Below, piece after piece: positions 11,351-22,641 of a DNA stretch of 64,000 bases. The translations under genes were made by a program, and so were the position numbers. The stretch covers positions 20,295,001 through 20,359,000 of the forward strand of contig NC_083387.1 of the NCBI RefSeq assembly GCF_031755915.1, given 5' to 3'. Each line of letters begins with the position of its first letter. Positions within the stretch are counted from its first letter, which is position 1. This stretch comes from Ziziphus jujuba (Eukaryota > Streptophyta > Magnoliopsida > Rosales > Rhamnaceae). The notes beneath the pieces were generated by a model. The model ran no database searches. It saw nothing but the letters and a program-made list of their open reading frames with translations, and was not told where the DNA came from.

Positions 11351-12476
11351 TAAATTTTGTTCTGCTTTATTTATTTTTGTGTTAATCTGCAATTTTAGCA
11401 TTAGGTTAAGGTTGCTTCTATCATCATACATGTTCTGCATCATTAAAAAAAAATAAAAAAATTCATTCCTAGTTGAATTAGGATTTCCTAGTTTTATCGT
11501 ATTTTTGTTTCCTAGTTTGTTGGTTGTTTTTTTTTTCATCATTGTTCTTGTTAATTTTGGTTTTTGTTGATTTTTATTTGCTGTTTTAGTCTTAAATATT
11601 TGCATTCATCTATTAAAAAAAAAAAAAAAGGAGTTTGCGGCAACATTTAAAAAAAAAAAAAACTGCACATTTGTGTTTATTTGGAGGTCATGGGTTTGGT
11701 GAATTTTGGGAGTTGGAATTGCAAGTTTGTTGTTTATTCTTGCTACTGCAGTTGTGTCTGATATTCACTGAGTGAAAAAAAAGAAAAGAAAAGAAGAAAG
11801 CCGAATATTAAAAATATATATATATATATATCGGTTTGTTAAAAATTGGTGTTGAAATTTGTTGCTGGAAATTTCTTGTAACCGCTGCTGTGTTGATTAT
11901 TTATTCCATATTTGGAGTTTTTGGAGAGTTATTTTTGCTGCTGCATATTTGAGTTTGAGTGCTAAATTATTTGGATTAAAATTAGTTAAAAGGATTTGAT
12001 ACAAAACTTGAATTACAAGAACAACAACCAACACTTTTCTATATTTTTGTTCTCTTTGATTCTTGTTCGTATTTGAATTTCTTTTTCTAGAATTTTATTC
12101 TTGAATTCATAATATATTACCATCTGGTCCAGTTCTTCAAAATTCCAAAGTTTTCTCATTAATTTGCTTTATTTTGTCTAGAAAAACTGAAAATAGGTAT
12201 TTTCATTCCGTTCGGTATTTGTTCATTTTTGCTTACTGTTTTGTTGATAAGTTTAATTAAAACATACTAGTGATCTAATTGCTGTTTTGTGGGTGTTTTA
12301 ATTAGAACTTTGAGATAATTCATTGAGTGGGAAAAGGCAAGAGTGTGTGAGCTTAAAAGAGGGTAAAAACCGAAACTAGTGTGCAAACATGAGTGTCGAG
12401 ACCTTGTTTGAGTGAAACATGTAAGGGAGTGAAATTGTAAGGTCCTATTTTATTTCTATTGTATTATTATACTAAC
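11351..12476 (+). other. CRM element 5' leader, noncoding
   Basis: T-rich, with poly-A and poly-T runs and a short (AT)n at 11814-11831. No ORF of note. It ends in a purine-rich stretch before the gag start, where packaging signals would be expected, though none can be identified by eye. Confidence 0.7.
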
Positions 12477-13660
12477 ATGACAGAATCAAGAATGGGGAGA
12501 GGAGAGCCACCCTTGAGGATCAATGAGGAGGAGTCCGTAGCATTCCACGGCGATGCCCAAGCTACCGGGAGTAGAGACCAAGTGGACATGAGAGTTGTTT
12601 TGGAGTCAATACAGCGGGTTAGTGCTCAAGTTGAGCATCTGAATCAAAGAGTGGGAAGACTAGAAGCCTCACAAGGAATGCTGAATACAAGAAATAGGCA
12701 AGAATTCCATGGAGGACGAGGCTGAGGACGAGGAGGTCGCGAGAGACCGAGAGAGGAATTTGATGAGGAGCCATTCGGTGGAGACTTTGAGGAAGGCATG
12801 GACGAAACTTTTGCTGTCCAAGATAGAGCTGGCCGTGGAAAATATAGGAGGGAAGATACAGATGATGATTTGGGAAATATCAAGGTTAACATCCCACCTT
12901 TTATGGGTAAAAGTGATCTCGAAGCTTATTTGGAGTGGGAAGAAAAAATGGAGATGATTTTTGACTGCCACAACTATTCGGAAGGTAAGAAGGTGAAGTT
13001 GGCAGCAATGTTTGGACATTATGCACTCCAATGGTGGACCAATGAGCAAAATACCAGAAGGAGAGTTGGTGATGATTTAATCTCGACATGGCATCAAATG
13101 AAAGGAGCTATGAGGAAACGGTTTGTGCCATCCCATTACCATAGGTTGCGGCATCAAAGGCTTCAATATTTATCTCAAGGAACTAGGTCCGTGGAGGATT
13201 ATTACAAAGAGATAGAGATGCTCATGATGAGGTTAAACATGAGGGAGGATAGGGAGGCAACAATGGCAATATTCCTTGGAGGGTTAAACCGTGACATTGC
13301 CAACCAGCTAGAATTACAACAATACTTGGAATTGGAGGAGATGTTGCATGTAGCAATTAAGCTCGAGAACCAATTCAAGAGGAGGGGTGTTAGCACACGG
13401 TTTGGAGGATTTTCTAGTAGTGGAAGGACAAGTTCAACTGGCTAGAAAAACAATTCCACTTATGAAAGCAAGATGAAGCCGAAACTTGGTGAAGAAGCTA
13501 CCAACCGGCCGAGAAGAAAATTTAAAACCGAATCTGCCCAAGCCATTAAAGGTGAGGTAAAATCTGAACCTAAACCTCAAAAGTCAAGAGAAATTATTTG
13601 TTTCAAGTGCCAAGGGAGAGGACATATAGCTAGCCAATGCCCGAATAGAAGGATAATGGT
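12477..13660 (+). pseudogene. CRM gag (capsid/nucleocapsid part of gag-pol)
   Basis: The probable start is the ATG of MTESRMG at 12477, 6 codons inside a longer open frame. The gag domain is recognisable at about 12870-13380 (PPFMGKSDLEAYLEWEEKME, then SVEDYYKEIEMLMMRLNMRE). The CX2CX4HX4C knuckle CFKCQGRGHIASQC lies at 13599-13640. Gag assembles the particle and packages RNA. In-frame stops at 12723-12725 (TGA) and 13443-13445 (TAG) break the frame; both could arise from one C-to-T change. The frame is otherwise kept, so decay is by point mutation. Confidence 0.88.
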
Positions 13661-14460
13661 AAATGTTGAAATCGAACAAGAAGATGGAGGACTTGATGAT
13701 GAGGCCGAACCATTAAACACATCAAATGTTGAGCTAAATTTGGTCCCAAGGAGGGTACTTGCTATTTACAAGGATGAAGAACAAATTCAACGAGAGAACA
13801 TCTTCCACACTCGTTGTGAAATACAAGGTAAAATTTGTAGCATGATTATAGATAGTGGGAGTTGTACTAATGTAATAAGTAACCTTGTATTTGATAAATT
13901 GGGCTTAAAAACAATAAAACATCCTTAACCATATAGATTACAATGGCTTAATGATAGTGGTGAGATGAAAGTAAACAAACAAGCCAAAGTAAAATTTAAT
14001 ATAAGTAGATATGAGGATGTAGTTTTATGTGATATTGTACCCATGATTGCTGGACATATACTATTAGGTAGACCATGGCAATTTGATAAAGATGCTACTC
14101 ATTTTGGTCGAGAAAATAGTATTGTTTTCAGGTTTAAAGGGAAGAAGGTCAAGCTGGAACCATTATCTCCTAAAGAGGTTTACAAAAACCAATTACAAAT
14201 GCAACAAAGGAGAGAAGTTGAAAAACTCAAGGAAAAAGCAAGAACGGCACCAACAGCTTCACCATCCTTTCAAGAAGGTAAGAATGAGGTTGCTGATCAA
14301 GGTAAGGTTTCTAAGACTCATATTGAGTGGAAAGAACAAGGAAAAGCCGAAAGAGAGGGGAAAGAAAGTGACAAACCCGAGAGCTTGGAGAAGGAAGAGA
14401 AATCCAAAGGTTTGCGCCAATCCAAGGGAAAAGAAAGAAAAGAAAGGTTAAGTAGCAACT
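13661..14460 (+). pseudogene. CRM retropepsin-type protease and linker
   Basis: Same frame as gag. Active site DSG in MIIDSGSCTNVIS (about 13842-13880) and the second element [16 protein letters not shown] (about 14063-14110) are both present. A TAA at 13926-13928 interrupts between them. A lysine- and glutamate-rich linker (about 14130-14450) leads to reverse transcriptase. The protease would cleave the gag-pol polyprotein. Confidence 0.88.
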
Positions 14461-15960
14461 TTTATTTGAGTTTAGGGGATATTAATAAGGTTATTGAGTG
14501 TAAGAAACCTTTGCTGGTCATGATTTATAATGAAAATTATTTTAATGATCAAACTAACTTTGAAGAACTTGAATTGCCAAGTTCAATGATTTCTCTTTTG
14601 AAGGAATTTGGAGATGTCTTCCCAAATGAAATTCCAAGTGGACTACCACCTATTCGAGGGATAGAACATCAAATTGACTTTGTTCCAGGGGCTACCAAAC
14701 CAAATAGACCAGCTTATAGGAGCAATCCCGAAGAAACAAAGGAGCTGCAAAAACAGGTAAGTGATTTGCTTGATAAAGGATACATTCGTGAGGGTTTAAG
14801 TCCATGTGCTGTGCCTGTTTTGTTAGTGCCAAAAAAAGATGGTACATGGAGAATGTGTGTTGATTGTAGGGCTATAAATAACATTAGCATTAAATATAGA
14901 CACCCCATTCCTAGATTAGATGATATGCTTGATGAGTTGCATGGTGCTTGCATGTTTACAAAAATTGATCTTAGGAGTGGTTATAACCAAATTAGGATGA
15001 AAGAAGGTGATGAATGGAAAACCGCATTCAAAACTAAATATGGGCTGTATGAATGGTTAGTTATGCCTTTTGGATTATCCAATGCACCTAGTACTTTCAT
15101 GAGGCTTATGAATCATGTAATGCGTCCATTTATTGGTAAATTTATGGTTGTTTATTTTGATGACATTCTAATATATAGCCGAAATTTGGATGACCATGTG
15201 GATCAACTTACGCAAGTTTTGCAAGTTCTTAGAAAAGAAAGATTGTTTGCTAACATTAAAAAATGTGAATTTTGCAAAGATGAGCTTATGTTTCTAGGAT
15301 TTGTAGTAAGTGCTGCAGGAATCAAAGTTGACCAAGCTAAGGTGAAAGCAATTCAAGAGTGGCCGGTTCCTACTTCTATCACTCAAGTGAGGAGCTTTCA
15401 TGGCTTGGCAAGCTTTTATAGAAGATTTTTTAAGGATTTTAGTACCATAGCAGCACCATTGAATGAAGTTGTCAAGAAGAATGTCGGCTTTAAATGGGGG
15501 GAAGTACAAGAAAAATCTTTTAATTTGTTGAAAGAAAAATTGTGTAATGCACCTTTGTTAGTTTTGCCAAATTTTTCTAAGACTTTTGAAATTGAGTGTG
15601 ATGCTTCGGGTGTAGGTATTGGAGTTGTCTTAATGTAAGAAGGAAGACCCATAGCCTACTTTATTGAAAAATTAAATGGAGCTGCCCTAAACTACCCGAG
15701 TTATGACAAGGAGATGTATGCTTTGGTGAAGGCTTTGGAGACGTGGCAGCATTATCTCATGCCAAAGGAGTTTATGATTCATATGGATCATGAGTCTTTG
15801 AAGCATATCAAGGGTCAAGGAAAGCTCAACCAAAGGCATGCCAAGTGGATTGAATTTATTGAAACATTTCCATATGTGATCCGCTACAAAAAAGGTAACG
15901 AAAATGTGGTTGCCGATGTACTCTTTTCTACTTTAGATGCTAGATTGCTTGGATTTGAAC
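14461..15960 (+). pseudogene. CRM reverse transcriptase and RNase H
   Basis: Reverse transcriptase from about 14620 ([20 protein letters not shown]) with the catalytic YFDDILIYS at about 15152-15178, uninterrupted to 15635, so this part is well kept. RNase H follows: [14 protein letters not shown] (15590-15635), then a TAA at 15636-15638, then the frame resumes ([30 protein letters not shown]). A further mark of decay is VVADVLFST, where an alanine-leucine-serine sequence is usual. The enzyme copies the RNA into DNA in the particle. Confidence 0.92.
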
Positions 15961-15999
15961 AATTGAAAGAACTTTATGAGCATGATAGTGACTTTGGAG

Positions 16000-17380
16000 A
16001 AATTTTTAGAACCTGTTTAAAACATGGATTTAATAAATTTTACATATTTGAGGGTTATTTGTTTAAGGAAAACAAACTTTGTGTGCCTAATTATAGTATT
16101 AGGGAATTATTGGTTCGGGAAGGACATGAGGGTGGTTTAATGGGTCATTTTGGTGTTTTAAAAACTTTATCCTTTTTATTGGCCTAACATGAGGAGAGAT
16201 GTTGAGAGAATTTGTGAAAGATGTTTGAAGTACTGAAAAACAAAATCAACATTGCAGCCGCATGGATTGTATAAGCCTTTACCGATTCCTACCTATCCTT
16301 GGGTAGATTTGTCTATGGATTTTATTCTTGGGTTGCCTAGGTCAATGACAGGTAAGGATTCAATATTTGTTGTAGTGGAAAGATTTTCTAAGATGGCACA
16401 TTTTATTGCATGTAACAAAACTGATGATGCATCCAATATTGCTAATTTATTTTTCAAGAAAATTGTGAGATTGCATGGAATGCTAAGTTCTTAAGCTATT
16501 TTTGGAAAACTTTGTGGGCTAAATTAGGTACTAAGCTTTTATTTTCAACTACTTGTCATCCACAAACTGATGGACAAACCGAAGTAGTAAATAGAACCTT
16601 GTCTGCATTGTTGAGAGCATTAATTAGTAGAAATTTAAGAACTTGGAAAGAATGTTTGCCACATGTTGAATTTGCATATAATAGGTCTTTACGTTGAATA
16701 ACTAAAGTTACCCCATTTGAAATTGTTTATGGTTTTAATCCTTTGACTCCATTAGATTTAACACCTTTACCTTTAAGTGAGTGTGCTAATCTAGATGGAA
16801 AACAAAAAGCTGATTTTGTAAAGTAGATTCATGAGAAGACACGAGCAAATATTGAGAGGAGGACCGAGCAATATGCAAAGGTGGCTAATCAATGCCGAAA
16901 ATCAATGGTGTTTGAACCTGGAGATTGGGTGTGGCTGCATTTAAGGAAAGAAAGGTTTCCTGAACAAAGGAAATCTAAACTCATTCCGAGCGGCGATGGA
17001 CCTTTTCAAGTTTTGGAGAGGATAAACGAAAATGCCTACAAACTTGATTTACCGGGTGAGTACAGTGTTAGTGCCACCTTTAATGTTGCTGATTTATCTC
17101 CTTTTGCTGCAGGTGATGACTTCGATTTGAGGACAAATCCTTTTCAAGAGGAGGGGAATGATGCGAACCCGCCCGAGCTCGCACAACCGACGACTCACTA
17201 GGGTACTGACTCGATATAGATGAAGACTGGACCGATCACTAGGGCTCAAGCTAAGAGGCTTAAGGACAACCTTGCTACCTTTATCCAGAAAGTAATTCAT
17301 TCTCAAAAGGGCTTGTCCATACCTGAAGATAAAAGACCTGTTTTAAGTATCCAAGTGGTGGAGGCTGATACATCGGATAC
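16000..17380 (+). pseudogene. CRM integrase with C-terminal CR motif running into the 3' LTR
   Basis: The N-terminal zinc-binding part starts near 16090 ([13 protein letters not shown]). A frameshift near 16171-16180 and a TGA at 16234 break it. The core shows [15 protein letters not shown] (first Asp) and [15 protein letters not shown] (Glu). The block with the second catalytic Asp is deleted at about 16482, where sequence jumps from HGM to KFLSYFW. Stops follow at 16695 and 16824. The C-terminal GPF module (16980-17060) is kept. The frame then crosses the polypurine tract and enters the LTR: stops at 17199 and 17217, then GPITRAQAKRLKDNLATF (about 17228-17285), the CR motif that directs CRM elements to centromeric chromatin. 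Catalytically dead. Confidence 0.9.
17146..17158 (+). other. Polypurine tract (plus-strand primer)
   Basis: AAGAGGAGGGGAA lies directly before the 3' LTR. It is inside the pol reading frame, as in CRM elements with a CR motif. Confidence 0.88.
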
Positions 17381-18177
17381 CCATACATCGGACATTTTAT
17401 ATCGGACGCCCTTGCCTCGGACATCTGATCTCGGACTTCGGACATCGGAGCCTTGTCTCGGACATCAGATCCCGAACTTCGGACATCGGATGTAACTTAG
17501 CTCAGACAGACATCAGTTAGCTTAGACAGACATCAGTTAGCTCGGACAGACATAAGCTAGCTCGGACAGACATAAGTTAGCTCGGACATCAGACATAAGT
17601 CAGCTTAGTTGTCAAACTAGTCAACTCATTTTCTGATTTGCATTTGACTTTTCTTTTTGGGGTTTTTATTTATTTATTTTATGGACAAATAACTTTAGGA
17701 AGGTTTTTATTTTATTCTTTCCATTGTAAATTAATTAATTCCTAATTTAATATAAAGGAATTAATTAATCAATCAAACTTAGATTAGGAAAGGAAGTATA
17801 GTTTTGGCCAACTAGGTTTCTTTATGTGTGGTGGCCGGTTTTCTTTATGTTCTAGGGTTTTTAAGTTGTCTTTTCAAAGCCTATTTAAAGGCTTAGTTAT
17901 CAATAAGAATACAACTTTGATTTGATTAAGAAAATACTTGTGAGATTAATTATCTTTTTGTTATTTGAGAACACCTAAAACACCATTAGAGAATTGGTTG
18001 TTTTAGCTTGACTTATCAATAGGTTTTCTATCCCCTATTGTGGCATCTACATTATACCGAGGTTTCTAACCATAGGTTGGTTAGGGGTTGAGGTCAATTC
18101 CATTAGTACTTGAACTTAATTAAGATCCGGGCTAATATAATATGGGTTTAGGAGTAGATCGTCCTAGGTTCGTATCA
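17159..18177 (+). repeat. CRM element 3' LTR
   Basis: 1019 bp, TGATGCG...GTATCA. The first roughly 220 bp are coding for the pol C-terminus. It has five 20-bp U3 units against seven in the 5' LTR, and about 38 bp (around 17902-17940) missing from the 5' LTR. TATA-like TATTTAAAGG at about 17882-17891. Confidence 0.93.
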
Positions 18178-18745
18178 AAGTATACACACATTCATATACG
18201 TACATACACTTACATATATATATATATATACACACACACAAGTATACATAGATACATACACATATATATATATGTCGAAATGCTAACAAACAGATTACTT
18301 GGTTTTATTTTATCCATACAATTTTTACCTTCATTGGTTTTTTTCCTTCTTTCAATGGATATCGGGATTCATATTAAAAATAAATTATATGTTCACCGAT
18401 AGATATACATATTCGTGTGTATATATATATATATAAATGGTGAGGGTGGTGTGACCTGGGCATGCCGGAGCATGGCAAATTCATCAAAGAAAGAGGAGCA
18501 ATCACCCCCTACTTGCAATCCCGCTGTGTGCGTCTTAGGTCAGCCGACTGCCAAATTTGGCCACTGAGCTCATCGATGATTGGGTTGTGCTGGTGGTCGG
18601 CATGTGTCATTGATGGGTGGTCCGAGGTTAATCAATTTTGGCCAACCCAAGGGGGGAAAGAGTGAGAGAAAGAGAGAGAAGGTGTTTTTTTCTCATGAGG
18701 GAAAAGAGAGAGAGACATAGAAAGGCAAAAGAAAAAAAAAATTTG

Positions 18746-18987
18746 TTAAGGATGATATGTGTCCTGCTCTGATCATAACATGTGGCATCTTTCTAAATGT
18801 GACTTGTGGCACCTTTCCATTACCCAATAAAGTAAGTCCCGGGGGAAAGATAAGCACAATTTTTTATTAAGGATGATATATGTCCTTCTCTGATCATGAC
18901 ATGTGGCATCTTTCTAAATGTGACACATGGCGCCTTTCCATTACCCAATAAAGTAAGTCCTGGGGGAAAGATAAGTACGACCTTACA
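18746..18987. repeat. 121-bp tandem duplication in LTR B
   Basis: 18746-18866 and 18867-18987 are direct copies starting TTAAGGATGATAT and containing the ACATGTGGCATC block and AATAAAGTAAGTCC. They differ at only a few sites, mostly transitions. Related ACGTGTC/ACATGT blocks occur once in LTRs C and F, so this duplication is private to B. Confidence 0.9.
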
Positions 18988-19362
18988 GACCAGTAACTTT
19001 TCAACTATAGATCCAAATTAAACATGTTGCCAGTCTATGGATTTGTATTGACGAGCATTATCACATGGTGTATGGATCAATATCAAAATCCGTATAGATA
19101 AAAATTCAAGTTTAAACTCATTGATTAGTTTGGGTCACATTTTGTTTTGACCATAACTTTCTAATCTTAGCTCCGATTTTAGTGTAATACTAGTCTACGA
19201 ACTTGTGTCAATAAGTACTTCACCATGGTACCTTGATCAATGTAAAATTCCTCTCACAGTAAAAAGTCAATTATGGAACCCACTTGGTCAACCCCGATCA
19301 ATCTTGTTCAAACGTGGTCAGAAATTCAAACTCAAAGAATTTTCTTGGATCGGGGTGTTACC

Positions 19363-19720
19363 AAAACCATTTAGCCCATTGTTGAAATATCCACCAGTAC
19401 CCAATCATTTGGACATCTCCTTAACAAATCTTTGAGTCTTGCCTAAGCGTCATGCAAAGGTTCAAACTTTTGTTGCAATAATTGACTTATCTATCCTCTC
19501 AATTATGAGGACTTTGAATGTGGGAAAAATTTATTCAAAAATTTCCCATCATGTCCTCCCATGTAAAGATATTAATTGGTTTGCTAGGAACGTAACCATG
19601 TCAAAGCATTTCCCTTTGGTGAGAATGAAAATAGCTTTAACCTCAAGGTATCTTCACCAACACCCTCCATCTTGGTTGTATTGGCCACTTGCAAGAACAT
19701 TGATAGATGAGTATTAGGTT
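19363..19720 (-). pseudogene. Athila gag fragment, antisense
   Basis: Minus-strand translation, with stops and frame changes, gives the succession KFLNKFFPHSKS, then a segment ending ARLKDLLRRCPN. These are the order and spacing of the Athila-lineage gag core (retrotrans_gag family). The frame is cut at 19363 by the edge of LTR B. Open frames on the plus strand here (19439-19717) are shadows. Too degraded to make protein. Confidence 0.6.
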
Positions 19721-20079
19721 CTTAACTATGAAGACCTCCATATTGATTTTGTTTTACTATTTGAGTCAACCTTGGCTTCAACTCAAAGTTAGTTGTATGA
19801 ATGAGATTCTTTTGAATGCCTAAAAGATAATTTCGAAAAAGTTCGACATAAATGATTCCTTATAGATTTCGGTTGATTATTGCTTTCTATGACTACCTAT
19901 GAATAAAACACAAGACAAATTAAACAAAGAAAGAAAAGCTAAAAATAAACTTAAACAAACGAAATAATAAAGCCCCAAATTAAAATTATCTAGCTTAGCC
20001 TCAATATCAGCTAAAACACACCAAAAACTTGATTGAATTTTTTATCACAATATAAAACCTTGTAAAAATATAACAGAAA

Positions 20080-20097
20080 TCCATGGTAACATAGATA
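20080..20097 (-). other. Decayed Athila primer binding site
   Basis: By eye, 10 of 18 positions agree with the Asp-tRNA type site used by Athila elements, and most differences are transitions. Support is positional: it lies 5 bases from the LTR edge, next to the GCAAGTGTACGGATCG block typical of Athila LTR ends. Confidence 0.45.
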
Positions 20098-20494
20098 AAA
20101 ATTGACTCGATTGTGATAAAATCTGCAAGTGTACGGATCGTTCAAGTGATAAAGAAAGTGAATTGAGTATCATTCATACTAGGATTGTTGCTTAAGAAAT
20201 AATGTGCTCTAGCCAAATACCAAATATTGTCACTAACTATTTTTATTTAGGAAATTAATTTTATAAAAATTAAAAAATAATAAAATCCATAAAAATAAAA
20301 CTCTGCACTAAACTAGTTTCTAAAATTGCCAAATTTAAAAAGAATCATAATGTCAAAAAATGAAAAATTGCTAATTCAAGAATTAAGTCTCTAGGACCTT
20401 GATTTGACCTAAATTTCTACATAAAATCCCTTCATTGGTAATAAAAACTGCCTTCCTTTTCAATTATTAAACAAGGGTTTCTAAAGGTTGAGAC

Positions 20495-21594
20495 TAATAC
20501 AAACCTAGGACGACCTGCTCCTAAGCCCGTATTATATTAGCCCGGATCTAATTATGTTCAAGTTCTAATGGTCACCTCAACCCCTAACCAACCTGTGATT
20601 AGAAACCTTGGTATATAATGAAGACGCCACAATAGGTGATGGATGTCCTATTGATAAGTTAAAACTAAAACACTCATTCATTAATGGTGTTTTAGGTGTT
20701 CAAAAGTACAAAGAGAGATTCAATCTCACAAATAATTTCTGTATATAATTCAAGCTTCCTCCTTATTGAAAAATAAGCCTTTAAATAGGTTACAAAGCCA
20801 CAAAATAAAACCTTAAAAATAAAGGGAAAACCAGCCATACAAAGTAGTTTCCTATGGTGGCCGAAATTTTCACTCCTTTCCTAATCTAATTTCGATTAAT
20901 TAATTTACAATGAAAATAATAAAATAATAACTTTCCTAAACTTATTGTTCCAGAAAATAAATAAATAAAAACTAAAAAGTAATGGTAATTTCCTAAAAGA
21001 AAAAGTAGAATCAAATTAGAAAACTATAATACTAGCTTTTTGACTAAGTTGACTTTAACCAATCTTTGACCAAAATTGAGCTCCAAATCAGCTTCAATAT
21101 GATTTTTAGGATGCCAAATAAGCTGAATATGAATTCCCACACATTGCCCATGCTTGGAAGAGGAAGAAAAAGCCAACTCAGCAAAATACAGTAAAGCCAG
21201 CACAAAATACAGTAAAAAAAGGCCAAATTTGAAGCTGTCCGTACAACCCCTTTTTGAATGCCTTTAAAGCTTCCTTGACTTGATTCCATATCGTCTTAGA
21301 CATATGTATTGAATCCATAAATATCTGGAACATTTCATGTTGCTTGTTGTCCATATTTGCACCAAAACTGCTACTCGGGTCCATATCGGCTTCCACCACT
21401 TGGATGCTTAAACTAGGCTTTGTACCTTCAAGTATGGACAAGCTCTATTGAGATTGATTACCCCCTGTATAAATGCTCCCAGGTTGTCCTTAAATCTCTT
21501 AATTTAAGCTCTTGTGATTGGCCTAGTCTTCATCTGTGTCGGGTTAGCACCCCAGCGGGTTACCAGTTGAGCGGGCTCGGGCAGAATCACATCA
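20495..21594 (-). mobile_element. Solo CRM LTR, subfamily 2, antisense
   Basis: Minus-strand TGATGTGATTC start at 21594; the other end at 20495 reads TAATACAAACC, a decayed TGATAC terminus. About 1100 bp. Flanks GAGAC (20490-20494) and GAAAC (21595-21599) are a 4-of-5 target duplication differing by one transition. The middle matches the solo LTRs at 8865 and 29638, not the full element at 10322. Confidence 0.88.
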
Positions 21595-21639
21595 GAAACA
21601 GAATTTAAGATAATCACTAACAATTTGGAATCTCTTCCT

Positions 21640-21747
21640 AATTTGCCTAATTATTTTACTACTTTAGCTATTGTTAGTTCTCAAGTCTAAAATAATTTGC
21701 CTAATTACTTTACTACTTTAGCGACCATTAGTTCTCAAGTCTAAAAT
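21640..21747. repeat. 54-bp tandem duplication in Athila LTR
   Basis: 21640-21693 and 21694-21747 are direct copies starting AATTTGCCTAATTA and ending CAAGTCTAAAAT, with few differences. Confidence 0.9.
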
Positions 21748-22641
21748 GATTTTCTCAAACATTATTAAGGCCTTGTTTAGGTCAGCCACTACCAAAAAAC
21801 TCTCTCAAGTTCAATTGGAGATGTGGTTGCATTTACCTAGTGTCCAATTCTTCAATTATCCTTTCTCAAGGTTATAATTTAAGAATCTAGACCATACCCA
21901 ATTAGATTCTCATTTTATATATTGCTTAATTTCAATAAGAATAAGGTAACACAAATAAAAGGAAAGGAAAGAAAATCACGTTTAAATAAACTAATTAAGT
22001 CATTCCATTACTAATTTAGGCTACATCAAGGTTCTAGATCAAAAGATCTAGCCACAGATTTTCTTAAGAAAAACAAACATAAAAATCAAATAGAATTTCA
22101 TTGTCTTCAGTATCATCCAAAATAAACTACAAAAAGAAAGCCTATTACAATTTAAAATTAGGAAAAGAAAAGATAAAGAGAAGAAAGAATGTCTTAGGAA
22201 ATTGGTGACTCCTCCATCTTTAACTCAAAGCCTTAAGCTTTGCAAGATTTCCCAACTCCATAGAACACCTCCCTTTAAAGATCATTTCTGTCTTTACCTC
22301 CTTCCTCCTCTCCTATCTACTTTTCCTCTTAGAGATATAAAAGTGCCATATAGATTGATGAAATTTTAGTGTACACTTCCACTTTGTGACTTCTAAAGAG
22401 CATTGGCTTCAATCTTTATCTTTGGTGCTCTTTATTCTTTGAAATCCTACTATGAAGCTATCCTACAAAAAGAACACAAAACACATAACAAATAACAAGA
22501 AGCTTGAGAATTCAAACCAAATAAATAAGCTAGAATAGTGAGTAAAATGCACACTAATAATGTAGAAAATCAAGCGAGAATAGACCCAAGTTAATTAAGG
22601 AACATGCTACTCAAGGAGAGATACATATATGTTTTGCATCA

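Larger units (their letters stand above)
10322..18177 (+). mobile_element. Full-length CRM-type Ty3/gypsy chromovirus, inactivated
   Basis: A 7856-bp element: 5' LTR 10322-11336, tRNA-Met type primer site 11339-11350, leader, one gag-pol frame (12477 to about 17380), polypurine tract 17146-17158, 3' LTR 17159-18177. Flanks ACGTA (10317-10321) and AAGTA (18178-18182) are a 4-of-5 target duplication. Order PR-RT-RNaseH-IN marks Ty3/gypsy. A frame that runs through the polypurine tract into the 3' LTR and encodes GPITRAQAKRL marks the CRM clade with a CR motif. Inactive: at least eight in-frame stops, one frameshift and a deletion in integrase. The LTRs differ by several percent by eye, mostly transitions, so it is not young. 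Confidence 0.93.
8541..19362 (-). mobile_element. Long-LTR element B, proximal part, carrying two CRM insertions
   Basis: Element B in minus orientation: 8541-8864, 9998-10321 and 18183-19362 are its own sequence. The minus-strand start lies at about 19361 (GTAACACCCCG; the first base pair appears mutated). The head block 18985-19360 has the GTTGACC/CATGGTACC pattern shared by A, C, E and F. 18440-18720 is the pyrimidine tract and leader-like block. 18183-18440 are AT/CA arrays. B was inserted into the gag of an antisense Athila element, which resumes at 19363. Noncoding. Confidence 0.75.
19363..22641 (-). mobile_element. Athila-type element, copy 3 (5' end only, antisense)
   Basis: Minus orientation: LTR 20103-22641 (with a nested solo CRM LTR), a decayed Asp/Glu-type primer binding site at 20080-20097, leader 19720-20080 and a gag fragment to 19363, where LTR B has been inserted. 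The rest lies left of the window. Its LTR edge at 22641 abuts the gag of Athila copy 1, so it appears to have inserted into copy 1. Confidence 0.7.
20103..22641 (-). repeat. Athila copy 3 LTR, interrupted
   Basis: About 1.4 kb without the nested CRM solo LTR. On the minus strand it starts TGATGCAAAACATA at 22641 and ends near 20103. Contains GCAAGTGTACGGATCG (about 20126-20141) and a 54-bp tandem duplication (21640-21747). No coding potential. Confidence 0.6.

Noticed and set aside
17220..17495. Separate small gene in the CRM 3' LTR
   Set aside because: Same frame as pol and equal to the CR motif region; it is the polyprotein C-terminus.
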